64,000 nucleotides of DNA from Nitrosomonas sp. (GTDB lineage: Bacteria; Pseudomonadota; Gammaproteobacteria; Burkholderiales; Nitrosomonadaceae). This document shows positions 28,334 to 36,902 of this stretch, piece after piece. The DNA lies in NCBI RefSeq assembly GCF_022842015.1, contig NZ_JALHQJ010000002.1, forward strand, positions 21,558 through 85,557, written 5' to 3'. The notes beneath the pieces were generated by a model, which worked only from the letters and a program-made list of their open reading frames with translations, ran no database searches and was not told the origin of the DNA. Every line of letters begins with the position of its first letter. Position 1 is the stretch's first letter. Position numbers and translations under genes: made by a program.

Positions 28334-28483
28334 ATGAAAACAAAATTATTTACTTTAGAACCAAAAAATTTCTTCTTTCGAGAGAACGGCCTGAAACTAA
28401 ATTCGCGTGTTCACCTTCCCATTATTTTTCCGATGCACATCATATTAATATCAATCGCATTCTTAGTAAGTTTCGATAATTAG
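28334..28483 (+). CDS. Possible small membrane peptide
   Basis: A 49-codon frame starting at ATG 28334, with a purine-rich aaaaagaaaa upstream that is a poor ribosome binding site. The product has a basic N-terminal half and one hydrophobic C-terminal segment (FPMHIILISIAFLVSF). It ends 12 bases before the SGNH hydrolase gene. Another frame over the same bases is also open, which weakens the case. It may be a chance ORF. Confidence 0.2.
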   Translation: MKTKLFTLEPKNFFFRENGLKLNSRVHLPIIFPMHIILISIAFLVSFDN

Positions 28484-28495
28484 AGAAACAGCGAT

Positions 28496-29059
28496 ATGCA
28501 TTATCAGAACCTGCTTTGTATTGGCGATAGCCAAACTTTTGGCGCGCGGACTTATGGTTGTTATCCGTTATATCTGGCCCAAACGCTCACTCAACAAACA
28601 CCTTATCAATGGCGTACGATTAATCGAAGCGTTAATGGCTATACAGCTCGGGAATTATGGTTTCTGCTCAATAATGAGATCGAAGTCATCAGCGATACTT
28701 ATCAAGTATGTGTGCTCATAGGTACAAACGACGTGGGAAATGAAACGCCCCTAGATCTTTTTGAAGAATATTACCGGCAGATTGTTCGAGCATTTCTGAT
28801 CAAAAAATACAAGGCTATATTTTGTGCTGAAATTCCCCCTATTTTTCCCGATGGCCATATTTTCTTCCGCAAAGAAACAGTAGATCGTCGAAATCAATAT
28901 AATGACGCGATCAGGAAAATTTCAGCCGAAAATAAAAAAATTCATTACGTGCCGATTAACGGATTAAGTCGTGATTGCTATGTGGATTCTGTTCACTTCA
29001 ACGAGCAAGGAAATCGAGTTGTCGCTGAGACATTTGCTAAGGCTATTCTAGAACGGTGA
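28496..29059 (+). CDS. SGNH/GDSL hydrolase
   Basis: A 187-residue SGNH-fold hydrolase: block I GDSQTFG (Ser12 nucleophile), block III IGTNDVGN and block V DSVHF (Asp164, His167). Such enzymes are esterases or deacetylases; many act on acylated polysaccharides. No signal peptide is present, so it acts in the cytoplasm. The last four bases (GTGA) overlap the start of the next gene, an UDP-GlcNAc 2-epimerase-like protein, indicating an operon. The link suggests a substrate in sugar or glycan metabolism; this is inference. Confidence 0.85.
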   Translation: MHYQNLLCIGDSQTFGARTYGCYPLYLAQTLTQQTPYQWRTINRSVNGYTARELWFLLNNEIEVISDTYQVCVLIGTNDVGNETPLDLFEEYYRQIVRAFLIKKYKAIFCAEIPPIFPDGHIFFRKETVDRRNQYNDAIRKISAENKKIHYVPINGLSRDCYVDSVHFNEQGNRVVAETFAKAILER

Positions 29060-30114
29060 AAGTCGGGATTGTAATTGGCACTCGTCCCGAGGTCATGAAA
29101 AATTACGCCATTGTTAAGGCTCTGCGCGAAGCGAATTTGGATTTTGTCGTTCTGCATACTAATCAGCACCAGGATCCATTGCTCCGAGAGGTGGTATTTG
29201 CCGAAATGGGCTATGTGCCAAATTTTATTTATCCTCGATCTTATAGTATTGGCGCGGCGATTGATTGGGTATGCGACATCATTCGCACGCAGCAGATTGA
29301 TCTGATCTTGGTGAATGGCGACACTGCGGCGTCAATTGTAGGCGCCGTTGCTGCTGTCTATTCTGATGTTGGATTAGCTCATGTCGAGGCAGGTCTGCGT
29401 GCTTATGATAATCGCATGTATGAGGAACGCAACCGTATCATGGTCGATAGTGCGGCGCATTATTTGTTTACGTATACGCAGTATCATGCGGAATATTTGA
29501 AAAATATTCCGGATTTGCGTGGCCGAATTTTCAATGTTGGCAATACTACTGTAGATTTAATTCATGACTTCTCTGCTGAATTGGTTAAACCGCGTTTGGA
29601 TACTTACGCATATATTACCCTGCATCGAAAGGAATTTACCGATAGTCGCACAAGAATGATTGACGTTTTTACAACGCTCAATTCGCTGGCAGATGAATTT
29701 GATGCTATGATTTTCCCCATACATCCGCGGACGCGGGATGCTATGCAAAATTATAGCCTTAGCTTTGATCTCTTGTCACAGATAACGGTTATTGATCCGG
29801 TCGATCCATTTACATCGCTTTCTTACGAGAAATTTGCGGCGCTAATCATTACCGACAGTGGCTGCATTCAGGAAGAGGCTTATATTTTTGGTGTCCCATG
29901 CGTGACCGTGCGAAATAACACCGAGCGACCGGAGACCATAAAAGTGGGAGCCAATGTGCTAACTGGTTTCTCCCCTGGAGTGATCCAGGATAAAATATGT
30001 TCGCAGAAAAGCCTTGGCCATCAGCAGTTCCCGCCCGTCTATGGTGACATCGGAGTGGGTGAGCGTATTGTCCAAGCTTTACGAAAGCATTTTATAAATT
30101 GGCGTAATTATTAA
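29056..30114 (+). CDS. UDP-N-acetylglucosamine 2-epimerase-like protein
   Basis: A 352-residue protein of the WecB/MnaA fold (GT-B-like). Family motifs are GTRPEVMK at the N-terminus, VEAGLRAYD, and DSGCIQEEA...GVPCVTVRNNTERPET near the C-terminus. It would interconvert UDP-GlcNAc and UDP-ManNAc or act on a related UDP-sugar. The start is a GTG overlapping the upstream stop. At about 350 residues it is slightly shorter than standard WecB (about 375), so a variant substrate is possible. Confidence 0.87.
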   Translation: MKVGIVIGTRPEVMKNYAIVKALREANLDFVVLHTNQHQDPLLREVVFAEMGYVPNFIYPRSYSIGAAIDWVCDIIRTQQIDLILVNGDTAASIVGAVAAVYSDVGLAHVEAGLRAYDNRMYEERNRIMVDSAAHYLFTYTQYHAEYLKNIPDLRGRIFNVGNTTVDLIHDFSAELVKPRLDTYAYITLHRKEFTDSRTRMIDVFTTLNSLADEFDAMIFPIHPRTRDAMQNYSLSFDLLSQITVIDPVDPFTSLSYEKFAALIITDSGCIQEEAYIFGVPCVTVRNNTERPETIKVGANVLTGFSPGVIQDKICSQKSLGHQQFPPVYGDIGVGERIVQALRKHFINWRNY

Positions 30115-30178
30115 TTGTGTACGTCGATTTCTTTGATCTATACACAGGGCATCATTACAATCTGAGCTGAGCTTTTTA

Positions 30179-32089
30179 TTAAGTTTTTTGACCTGATTGA
30201 GTTTCTACACATTTGTCTCGTAGCATGTTGACTAAGTTGTCATCGATGGAAAATTCAGTTTGATTTTCTTCGCTTGGGGTAATAAGAGTCAGAAATTCAT
30301 GGGGCAAGCAAGTACGGGTTTCTGTCCTTAGGGTGTTAAGGGGTTCCTTTGCACCATATTTTCTGGAAATCCAGCCCAATGGCAACTGCTCATTCCCACG
30401 ATATAAGCAGGATTTGCCACCTTGTATGCTAACAAACCATGACTTACCTGCGCAATCTATGACAATTTCATCACTCATCATTTCGGCATGTGCATCAACA
30501 TGCCAGTGCATTGCCAGGGCGTGTTCGCCCGTGCCATCCACGCGATCCCAAATCATCCACCTTCCGAACCGATGGTCATAGACAAGCGCTCGCCAGTGCA
30601 TTACTCCACTATCAGCATAGCCATTATGATTGGCCAGGATTACAGTCTTGCCATTAAGATTTTCACTGTGCCATATTAGTTTTGCAGTGTATGCGCGTGA
30701 CCAGCCAAATGCGGATTCCTTATTCTGCAATGCTTGATCAGTATCATCCACCACAATTGTGTTATGGGCCGATGTGCCGCGAAAGTAATGCCTGAAATGC
30801 GGATTCCCGTCATAAAGATATGTGCCTGGGTCGACTAATAATGGTTTTCCGTCAAGATCCCAACAAATAGATAAAGCATCGGCGTGCCCATGCCCGAACG
30901 CACTTGCTAATCCAAGTTTGCCATGACTGAATCGCATATCGCCATGATTTGCCGCTCCTAGAATTCTCGAGTACCCGGATGCTGCAAAAATTTGCAGCGA
31001 CTGTACTGGTAATTCGGATTCACAAAGGCTATTTTTCCATGATAATTGGAGATATGGCGACAATGCATAGCCATCGTCGCTATCCCCTACCGCAGGTAAG
31101 TTATCAGGCGATGAAGCAAATGCTTGTAAAAAATTTCTACCACGAAGCCAGGCTTGTTCGATATCGCTGGGAGCGGATCTACCATGATGTTTGAGCAGGC
31201 AGGTGACCAGTCCGCACAGATCAACCATCATCGCTAGATATCGGAACGATTGTTCGCGATTTCCTCCATCCGGAAGAATTTGAGCATTTGCTTCCTGCGC
31301 CATGATTTTTAAGCCAACAGCCAGCCATTCTTCCGAGTCGGGTAGTTCGGGAAAGAGTATGCCGGCGTAAATAAGCCCAGCACATTCTCCGAGGGTATGA
31401 TTCCCGGCGTAAGCAAAAAGACAAAGTCTTCGCCGGATGAAGTAGGCGTGGTTGTGTACAAGATACACAAGTGCCTGCCAAGTTTGCTGACTAATATTCT
31501 CATTTCTTACACTATCAAATGCATGGCAGATACTTATCAGCCTGAGCGCACATTCCATAGTAGAAATATAATTTACGCCCTTCAGCCACGGATTCGCACT
31601 GATCCACGACAGCATTAGTTTTTCCATTCGCCGAATAACTTGGCGTTTGATGCAAGGATCATCTGTTAGATTGCCAACCAAACTGATGGTGACCAAATTT
31701 TGTAACCGGGAACGAGCCCAAACAAATTGAATATCTCCAATCGGATTGCCCGGTGCAAAAGGGATTTGCGCAAAGAATTTTAGGGGCCAATAGTGTCCGG
31801 TGTCTGGCGCTTTGTGCCAACACAGATCGTTTGCGGAGGTTGCATGATTTGCTGAATTGGGAATGGCGCAAACTTGCTGGTCACTTTTAGTGACGAGATT
31901 CTGTAGCTCTAAGTCCTCAAAATCCCAATGAAGCTGAGGAAGGCAAGACAGTTCACTGCGGCAGAACGTATGGTTCTCCGGATTGATAGTCTTGTTGAAA
32001 GGCAAGCCATAACCTGCGCGCAACTTGATCCACATGCCGACAAGCGATACCCGTCTCCGGATGCGATATAGAGATTCGCCCAGACTCAT
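30179..32089 (-). CDS. Heparinase II/III family protein
   Basis: A 636-residue protein with an N-terminal alpha-barrel region (about 80-320) and a C-terminal heparinase II/III-like beta domain (about 370-580; LASAFGHGHADALSICW, VDPGTYLYDG and FRGTSAHNTIVVD). Family members cleave uronic-acid polysaccharides by beta-elimination, and many sit in capsule or exopolysaccharide loci, where their role is less clear. No clear signal peptide is visible at the N-terminus. It starts 7 bases after the radical SAM gene on the minus strand, so the two are cotranscribed and probably work on the same glycan. Confidence 0.87.
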   Translation of the reverse strand: MSLGESLYRIRRRVSLVGMWIKLRAGYGLPFNKTINPENHTFCRSELSCLPQLHWDFEDLELQNLVTKSDQQVCAIPNSANHATSANDLCWHKAPDTGHYWPLKFFAQIPFAPGNPIGDIQFVWARSRLQNLVTISLVGNLTDDPCIKRQVIRRMEKLMLSWISANPWLKGVNYISTMECALRLISICHAFDSVRNENISQQTWQALVYLVHNHAYFIRRRLCLFAYAGNHTLGECAGLIYAGILFPELPDSEEWLAVGLKIMAQEANAQILPDGGNREQSFRYLAMMVDLCGLVTCLLKHHGRSAPSDIEQAWLRGRNFLQAFASSPDNLPAVGDSDDGYALSPYLQLSWKNSLCESELPVQSLQIFAASGYSRILGAANHGDMRFSHGKLGLASAFGHGHADALSICWDLDGKPLLVDPGTYLYDGNPHFRHYFRGTSAHNTIVVDDTDQALQNKESAFGWSRAYTAKLIWHSENLNGKTVILANHNGYADSGVMHWRALVYDHRFGRWMIWDRVDGTGEHALAMHWHVDAHAEMMSDEIVIDCAGKSWFVSIQGGKSCLYRGNEQLPLGWISRKYGAKEPLNTLRTETRTCLPHEFLTLITPSEENQTEFSIDDNLVNMLRDKCVETQSGQKT

Positions 32090-32096
32090 ATGCGAC

Positions 32097-33275
32097 TCAG
32101 TTCATCTTTTTAGGCAACTCACCCGGTTTGCGTATTTTTGCTGCATTCATGATCCACGCCGGGTTAGACACTTTTTTCCCAGGTATGGGGATTACGTCCG
32201 CTTCCCCATAGATGTCGTGATAATGCCGATAAAGATAGTCACATACATTCTCATAAGCACATTTTTTGCAATTTTTGGTTTTAATTCTATCTTTGAATAC
32301 ATAGAAGCGGCTGAGTCCTGCTGTACATACTGCTCTGAAGCCATATTTGGCAACAAAAGTAAGATACGGTGTTTTAAGAATGCCGAGTATCAGGCAGAGC
32401 CAGGTAACGAAACTACCTTTTCTGATCAGGAAACTTGTGAAATTGTCCCATTCGTCCGGATCAAAGGTCATTTGATCCATGTTTGTCACATATTGCTCGT
32501 AACCGGGAAGGAAGCAAAAGGGCATGTATCTTACATTGAAATGAGGGAGTTCAGCTTCGCACGACTTGATTGCTTTAATAATCTCTCGGCCTGCATCTGC
32601 GTAATTGACATACACTTCTTTAACGATATCAATATTCTTTGCTTGTAGCACCGGATTGAACATCACGAAATTGATGTTATCGACCTTCTTTTTAATGAGC
32701 AACTGCATAATTTCAGTCAGGTACATGAAATTTGTTTTGCAGACAACTGTGTTGGTTCGCACCCTTAAACCAAATTCACTTGCGTGGTCAATAGCTTCCA
32801 GAATGTGATCAAAACTGCGCGGAACTTTTGTCAGATCATCATGAGTTGGCGCATCATGGCCATGGATACTGAACAATATATCATCGACACCTGCAGCGAC
32901 GAGACTGGCGACGTAATCCCGCTTAGATAACCTGATGCCGTTTGTAATCAAACAGACAATGGAAAAGCCAAGTTCTTTTTTAGCATACGTGATCAATTCG
33001 GGTAGATCTTTACGTAGCGTCACTTCTCCTCCGGTAAACTCGATTTCTTGTATCCCAAGCATTTTGGCTTGCTTGAGCTGTTTTCTCGCTTGCTCTGTAG
33101 TCAGCGTGTTTTCATTGGATTTCGTGATGACGGAATCATAGTAATAGCAAAAAGGGCATTTAGCATTGCACGCATAGCCTAAATTAATCTCTACTTTTTT
33201 GGTATGGTAAAGCACAGCTAAAGATTCCTTTGTTTTAGAATTGAAAGTAGTGGGTCGAAGTGAACTGTGCAGCAA
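32097..33275 (-). CDS. Radical SAM protein with SPASM-like C-terminus
   Basis: A 392-residue radical S-adenosylmethionine enzyme. The iron-sulfur cluster motif CxxxCxxC is at Cys36, Cys40 and Cys43 (CNAKCPFC), followed by EFTGGEVTLRKDL. The C-terminal region (about 310-355) has further cysteines (CTAGLSRF, CKKCAYENVC) like the auxiliary cluster of SPASM/twitch proteins that modify peptides or sugars. It is the first gene of an operon with the heparinase-like gene. Substrate unknown; both peptide and carbohydrate substrates are conceivable. Confidence 0.87.
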   Translation of the reverse strand: MLHSSLRPTTFNSKTKESLAVLYHTKKVEINLGYACNAKCPFCYYYDSVITKSNENTLTTEQARKQLKQAKMLGIQEIEFTGGEVTLRKDLPELITYAKKELGFSIVCLITNGIRLSKRDYVASLVAAGVDDILFSIHGHDAPTHDDLTKVPRSFDHILEAIDHASEFGLRVRTNTVVCKTNFMYLTEIMQLLIKKKVDNINFVMFNPVLQAKNIDIVKEVYVNYADAGREIIKAIKSCEAELPHFNVRYMPFCFLPGYEQYVTNMDQMTFDPDEWDNFTSFLIRKGSFVTWLCLILGILKTPYLTFVAKYGFRAVCTAGLSRFYVFKDRIKTKNCKKCAYENVCDYLYRHYHDIYGEADVIPIPGKKVSNPAWIMNAAKIRKPGELPKKMN

Positions 33276-33420
33276 CGCAATCTAAATCTCAGAGGCCCTT
33301 TATGCTAGATATTAAGTTATGTATCAAGGCTCAGGTTTATGCTGTAACAGGATAGTATTTGTTTGAATGTTGAGATTATATTCAATTCTCAGCAATGAAA
33401 ACCATTTAAGTTGAGAATTC
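33276..33420. promoter_or_regulatory. Divergent upstream region
   Basis: The AT-rich spacer upstream of the radical SAM operon (minus strand) and a small ORF/oxidoreductase gene (plus strand). It must contain the promoter of the minus-strand operon. No consensus pair is convincing. Confidence 0.3.
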
Positions 33421-33537
33421 ATGCTAATTAAGAAGATCCTACTTTATCTGAATGATATTGCGATAAAATTATCAGCAGAGATGGATGAAGAAGCATCCGA
33501 GATTCACTCGTTGGATGAGTTTGATATGCTTGAATGA
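33421..33537 (+). CDS. Possible 38-residue acidic peptide
   Basis: A short frame from ATG 33421 to TGA 33537. The product begins with a basic-hydrophobic helix (MLIKKILLYLNDIAIKL) and ends in a strongly acidic tail rich in Glu, Asp and Ser. It lies between the radical SAM gene (divergent) and the Gfo/Idh/MocA gene (59 bases downstream, same strand). No strong ribosome binding site is seen. A small peptide next to a radical SAM gene could be a modified peptide precursor, but there is no Cys and no known precursor motif, so this is a weak call. Confidence 0.3.
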   Translation: MLIKKILLYLNDIAIKLSAEMDEEASEIHSLDEFDMLE

Positions 33538-33596
33538 TTCTATGAACTGATAAAAATACAAACAATTTAAGCTCATTAGCTAAAGGAGTTTTTTCT

Positions 33597-34580
33597 ATGG
33601 TTGCATTGGTCCGGTGGGGTATATTAAGCGCGGGACTAATGGCCGATCGCTTTGTTTCTGATCTTAGAAAGACCCCCGGCGCTGAAGTTGTCGCCGTGGC
33701 AGCACAATCAATCCAGCGAGCGGAGGCATTCGCAGCAAAGCATCGCATTTCTCGCGCGTATGACTCATATGAGGTACTAGCCAAAGATCCGGGTATTGAC
33801 GTTATCTATGTAGCTACAACCCATAATTTCCACAAGAGTCATACGCTTCTGTGTCTGGAAAATGGAAAGCATGTGTTATGTGAGAAACCATTTGCGCTGA
33901 ATGCGATAGAAGCATGCCAAATGATTGCTTGTGCAGGTGAAAAGCGGCTTTTTCTTATGGAAGCCATGTGGTCGAGGTTTAATCCTGTGTATAAGCGTGC
34001 GATGCAGTGGGTTAAGGACGGGTTGATCGGGGAAGTTCGGATGCTCAAAGCCGATCTCGGATTCAGGGCATCGTGGGAACCTCAACATAGATTGCTTAAT
34101 CCTGCTCTTGCCGGTGGGTCAATTCTGGATGTCGGTATTTATCCTCTTGCTTTGGCATCTCATCTCTTTGGCCCGAAACCTTCAGAAATTCAAGCGCTGG
34201 CATTTCTGGGTGCAACCGGTGTCGACGAGCAAGCTGGTATCATGCTGCAATATCCACAGGGGCAGCTTGCTTTACTATCAAGCTCCATTCGAACGCGCAC
34301 TCCGCATAATGCTTTTATTATGGGTACCAAAGGAATGATTTGGATTCCCATGTTTTGGCGTGCCCGCTTGGCTGTTCTTTGGCGTTCAAGAAAATTGCCT
34401 CGAATCACATGGGGGAGCGCGGGATACGAGCATGAAGCTGCAGAAGTTAATCAATGCATTCGAGAAGGAAAATTAGAAAGTGCAAGCGTTACTCTTGCTG
34501 AATCCTTAGCTTTGATGGAAACGATGGATCAGATTAGGAAAAAAATCGGCTTGAAATATCCTGGGGATGTGTCGGCTTAA
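33597..34580 (+). CDS. Gfo/Idh/MocA family oxidoreductase
   Basis: A 327-residue NAD(P)-dependent sugar oxidoreductase. The N-terminal Rossmann fold starts with WGILSAGLMADRF (a slightly altered GxGxxA loop), the CEKPFALN motif holds the cofactor- and substrate-binding Lys, and the C-terminal half is the usual beta-sheet domain (DVGIYPLALASHLFG). A good ribosome binding site (aaaggag) precedes ATG 33597. Enzymes of this family oxidise or reduce sugar rings or nucleotide sugars; with the neighbouring glycan genes a role in sugar modification is likely. The substrate cannot be named. Confidence 0.9.
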   Translation: MVALVRWGILSAGLMADRFVSDLRKTPGAEVVAVAAQSIQRAEAFAAKHRISRAYDSYEVLAKDPGIDVIYVATTHNFHKSHTLLCLENGKHVLCEKPFALNAIEACQMIACAGEKRLFLMEAMWSRFNPVYKRAMQWVKDGLIGEVRMLKADLGFRASWEPQHRLLNPALAGGSILDVGIYPLALASHLFGPKPSEIQALAFLGATGVDEQAGIMLQYPQGQLALLSSSIRTRTPHNAFIMGTKGMIWIPMFWRARLAVLWRSRKLPRITWGSAGYEHEAAEVNQCIREGKLESASVTLAESLALMETMDQIRKKIGLKYPGDVSA

Positions 34581-34771
34581 TCGCTGGATGACAACAGTCA
34601 ATTATTTGGATGGTCACTCTAGATTTTAGTGGCAATGCTCATTATAAAACATTTAGATGACTGTGATGTTACATCCTGGTTTCCTCGATTTAACTCGCAA
34701 TTCCCAGAGGTCTTGCCACGGGGATAGGTGCAGGGCGTGCGGAGCAAATTTATTGCTGATTAGAATTGTTA

Positions 34772-35770
34772 CTATTTCAAAAAGATTTGATCGAATGTTC
34801 CGCCATCGGAGAAGTGAGTGTTGTGTGTGGTTTTCCAGTCGCCAAAGGCGTCATTAATATTGAATAATTCTATTTTGGGAAACTGCGCTGTGTATTTTTC
34901 AGCGACTTTAGCACTGGTGGGTCTGAAAAAATGCTTGGCTGCGATTTCTTGCCCTTCTTCTGAATAGAGATATTGGAGATAGGCTTCGGCAGCTTTCCGC
35001 GTACCTTTCTTATCGACAATTTTGTCAATTAATGCGACGGCTGGTTCAGCCAGGATGCTTAGAGAAGGAATGACGATTTCAAATTTCCTTGTGCCATATT
35101 CTTTAAGTATCTGGAACGCCTCGTTTTCCCATGATATTAAAACATCTCCGGTTTCACGCTCTACGAACGAGGCAGTGGAGCCACGTGCGCTGGAATCTAG
35201 TACCGGAACATTCTGATAAATCTTGCGGACGAAATCTTTCGCTTTATCTTCGCCATAGTGCCGTTTGCCATATTCCCAAGCTGCCAGGTAGTTCCATTGC
35301 GCTCCACCGGATGTTTTTGGGTTTGGTGTAATGACCGATACATCAGGATGTGCCAGGTCTACCCAATCCTTAATTCCCTTGGGATTTCCTTTGCGTACCA
35401 GAAAAATGATGGTCGATGTATAGGGTGTGCTGTTATGACTTAGGCGTTTTTGCCAATCTTCCGGTAGTAATTGGGTTTTTTCTGCGATTGCATTGATATC
35501 ATTGGCTAAAGCCAATGATACGATATCGGCCTCCAATCCTTCAATAACGGAACGTGCTTGCTTGCCGGAACCGCCGTGAGATTGCTTAATTGTGATTGTT
35601 TCATCAGTTTTTGCTAGCCAGTGTCGTGCGAATGCCTGATTAAATTCTTGATATAACTCCCGTGTTGGATCGTAAGAAACGTTGAGTAAGGTTTTCTCCG
35701 CCAATACGATATTGCTGATCAAGAAACCTACTGCCAAGAAGCTTATGGTTAGCCATGTTTTAATGCTCAT
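34772..35770 (-). CDS. sbp: Sulfate ABC transporter substrate-binding protein
   Basis: A 332-residue periplasmic sulfate/thiosulfate-binding protein of normal length. It has a signal peptide (cleavage after VLA, about residue 24), [15 protein letters not shown] near the mature N-terminus, [14 protein letters not shown], and [17 protein letters not shown], all typical of Sbp. It would bring sulfate to a CysTWA membrane complex, but no such genes adjoin it. It is monocistronic, with a large gene-free region upstream that should hold its promoter. Confidence 0.93.
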   Translation of the reverse strand: MSIKTWLTISFLAVGFLISNIVLAEKTLLNVSYDPTRELYQEFNQAFARHWLAKTDETITIKQSHGGSGKQARSVIEGLEADIVSLALANDINAIAEKTQLLPEDWQKRLSHNSTPYTSTIIFLVRKGNPKGIKDWVDLAHPDVSVITPNPKTSGGAQWNYLAAWEYGKRHYGEDKAKDFVRKIYQNVPVLDSSARGSTASFVERETGDVLISWENEAFQILKEYGTRKFEIVIPSLSILAEPAVALIDKIVDKKGTRKAAEAYLQYLYSEEGQEIAAKHFFRPTSAKVAEKYTAQFPKIELFNINDAFGDWKTTHNTHFSDGGTFDQIFLK

Positions 35771-36520
35771 AATGGTTCCTCACATACAAATTACAAACAA
35801 TTTATAAGAGATTGATTCGAGATGATTGGATGATAGTGCTGCTGATATCGGTTTAAAGTTGACTAGACGGAATGAATGCATAGCATACATAGCCATAATA
35901 CTACGCAGCTGTGGATAAGTCGATCAGACTGGCATGGGTTTCCTCTCTATGGGGTGCTTTAAACGGCGTCATGTCATTGATAGTAGATAGTAGTGTGAGG
36001 TTAGAAATAGCGAGCTTGCAAGGCAGATAATATGCTGTTGTCGAGAAATAAAGGGAGGTTTTTGCATGCTATATTCCCCAGCATATTTTGCTTATGAGAG
36101 TGTTTGCTGCCCAATTTTATTGGCGCAAATTCTCGCTTTTTGGTTCATTGACTACTTTATAGATGGTTGGTCAGGATGCGTCAATTTATGGTGTCTGTGC
36201 CACGATAGTTTATTTCCTGGTTTCATGCACAGTTCTTGCCAGCTCTGTTATTGATCGGGTGGTGTTAAATGCGTCTTTTTGCGTGTACTCAGCCGATCTC
36301 CTTTAACTTGACGAAAACGACGCTAGAGAAATCACAACATTCATCTTTGGATAGGGGGCCTGGTGAAATTCCAGGACCCCATAGTTTTCAAGATATCGTT
36401 CTTTAACGATTTTCTAGTCAGAAAATAAAACTTAACAGATTGTTATCACGCTAGTTCTCCTGCTATTACATCAATTTTTACGAGATTTTTCGTAAATCTC
36501 TAAAAGTCTATAGTAGCGAT
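35771..36520. other. Gene-free region of about 750 bases
   Basis: No convincing protein gene on either strand; an open frame at 36066-36254 has an amino-acid make-up unlike a real protein and no family resemblance. The stretch contains the sbp promoter region on its left and two inverted repeats: a GC-rich hairpin (36354-36380) and an AT-rich one near 36477-36500. Confidence 0.5.
36354..36380. repeat. GC-rich inverted repeat (hairpin)
   Basis: GGGGGCCTGG (36354-36363), a 7-base loop and CCAGGACCCC (36371-36380) pair over 9 of 10 positions. It is not followed by a clean T run on either strand. It could be a terminator-like or RNA structural element in the gene-free region. Confidence 0.4.
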
Positions 36521-36643
36521 TTACTGAGAATCTCCTTGTTTATTGCCATCATAGAGGCTTGGTGGATATTGGCCTGGTTTTGGATCACTACAGCCAACTA
36601 AAAAGAATGCGAAAATAGCTGCAATTAATAGAGAATATTTCAT
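36521..36643 (-). CDS. Small lipoprotein (40 residues)
   Basis: A very short gene read from ATG 36643 to TAA 36521 on the minus strand. It has a strong ribosome binding site (GGAGAT, 7-8 bases before the ATG). The product has a hydrophobic signal segment (LLIAAIFAFFL) and the lipobox LVGC with Cys18, then a short polar tail beginning SDPKPGQYPP. It resembles the tiny entericidin-style or LptM-like lipoproteins only in build, not in sequence. Probably a membrane-anchored envelope peptide; function unknown. Confidence 0.65.
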   Translation of the reverse strand: MKYSLLIAAIFAFFLVGCSDPKPGQYPPSLYDGNKQGDSQ

Positions 36644-36902
36644 GTCCGTTATCTCCTATAAAATTATAGTTCTATGATATATGAGTTAAGTGAAACAGCT
36701 CTTCGGCCATTCAAAAAAGCGAGAAAGACCGACTTCTTAATACCAGAATATGGCAGCCCTGTCCAGAGAAATTCGGAAAATTTTATAAAGATGAACGCAT
36801 ATTTCTGGAGATTATTCAATTAATCTCCAGAAATAAATTACAAGAGCCTGATACAGAATCGCGCTTGAGATAATAGCTTGCTTTCCAACAGTTAGTTCCC
36901 AA

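Noticed and set aside
32025..32648. 207-codon plus-strand frame opposite the radical SAM gene
   Set aside because: Antisense to a gene with clear cluster-binding cysteines; its own product shows no domain.
36066..36254. 62-codon plus-strand frame in the 35.8-36.5 kb gap
   Set aside because: Unusual composition (many Cys and Trp), no ribosome binding site and no family; treated as non-coding.
36477..36500. AT-rich overlapping inverted repeats near the end of the small lipoprotein gene
   Set aside because: They could be a terminator, but no T run follows in the lipoprotein's direction and two alternative pairings compete.
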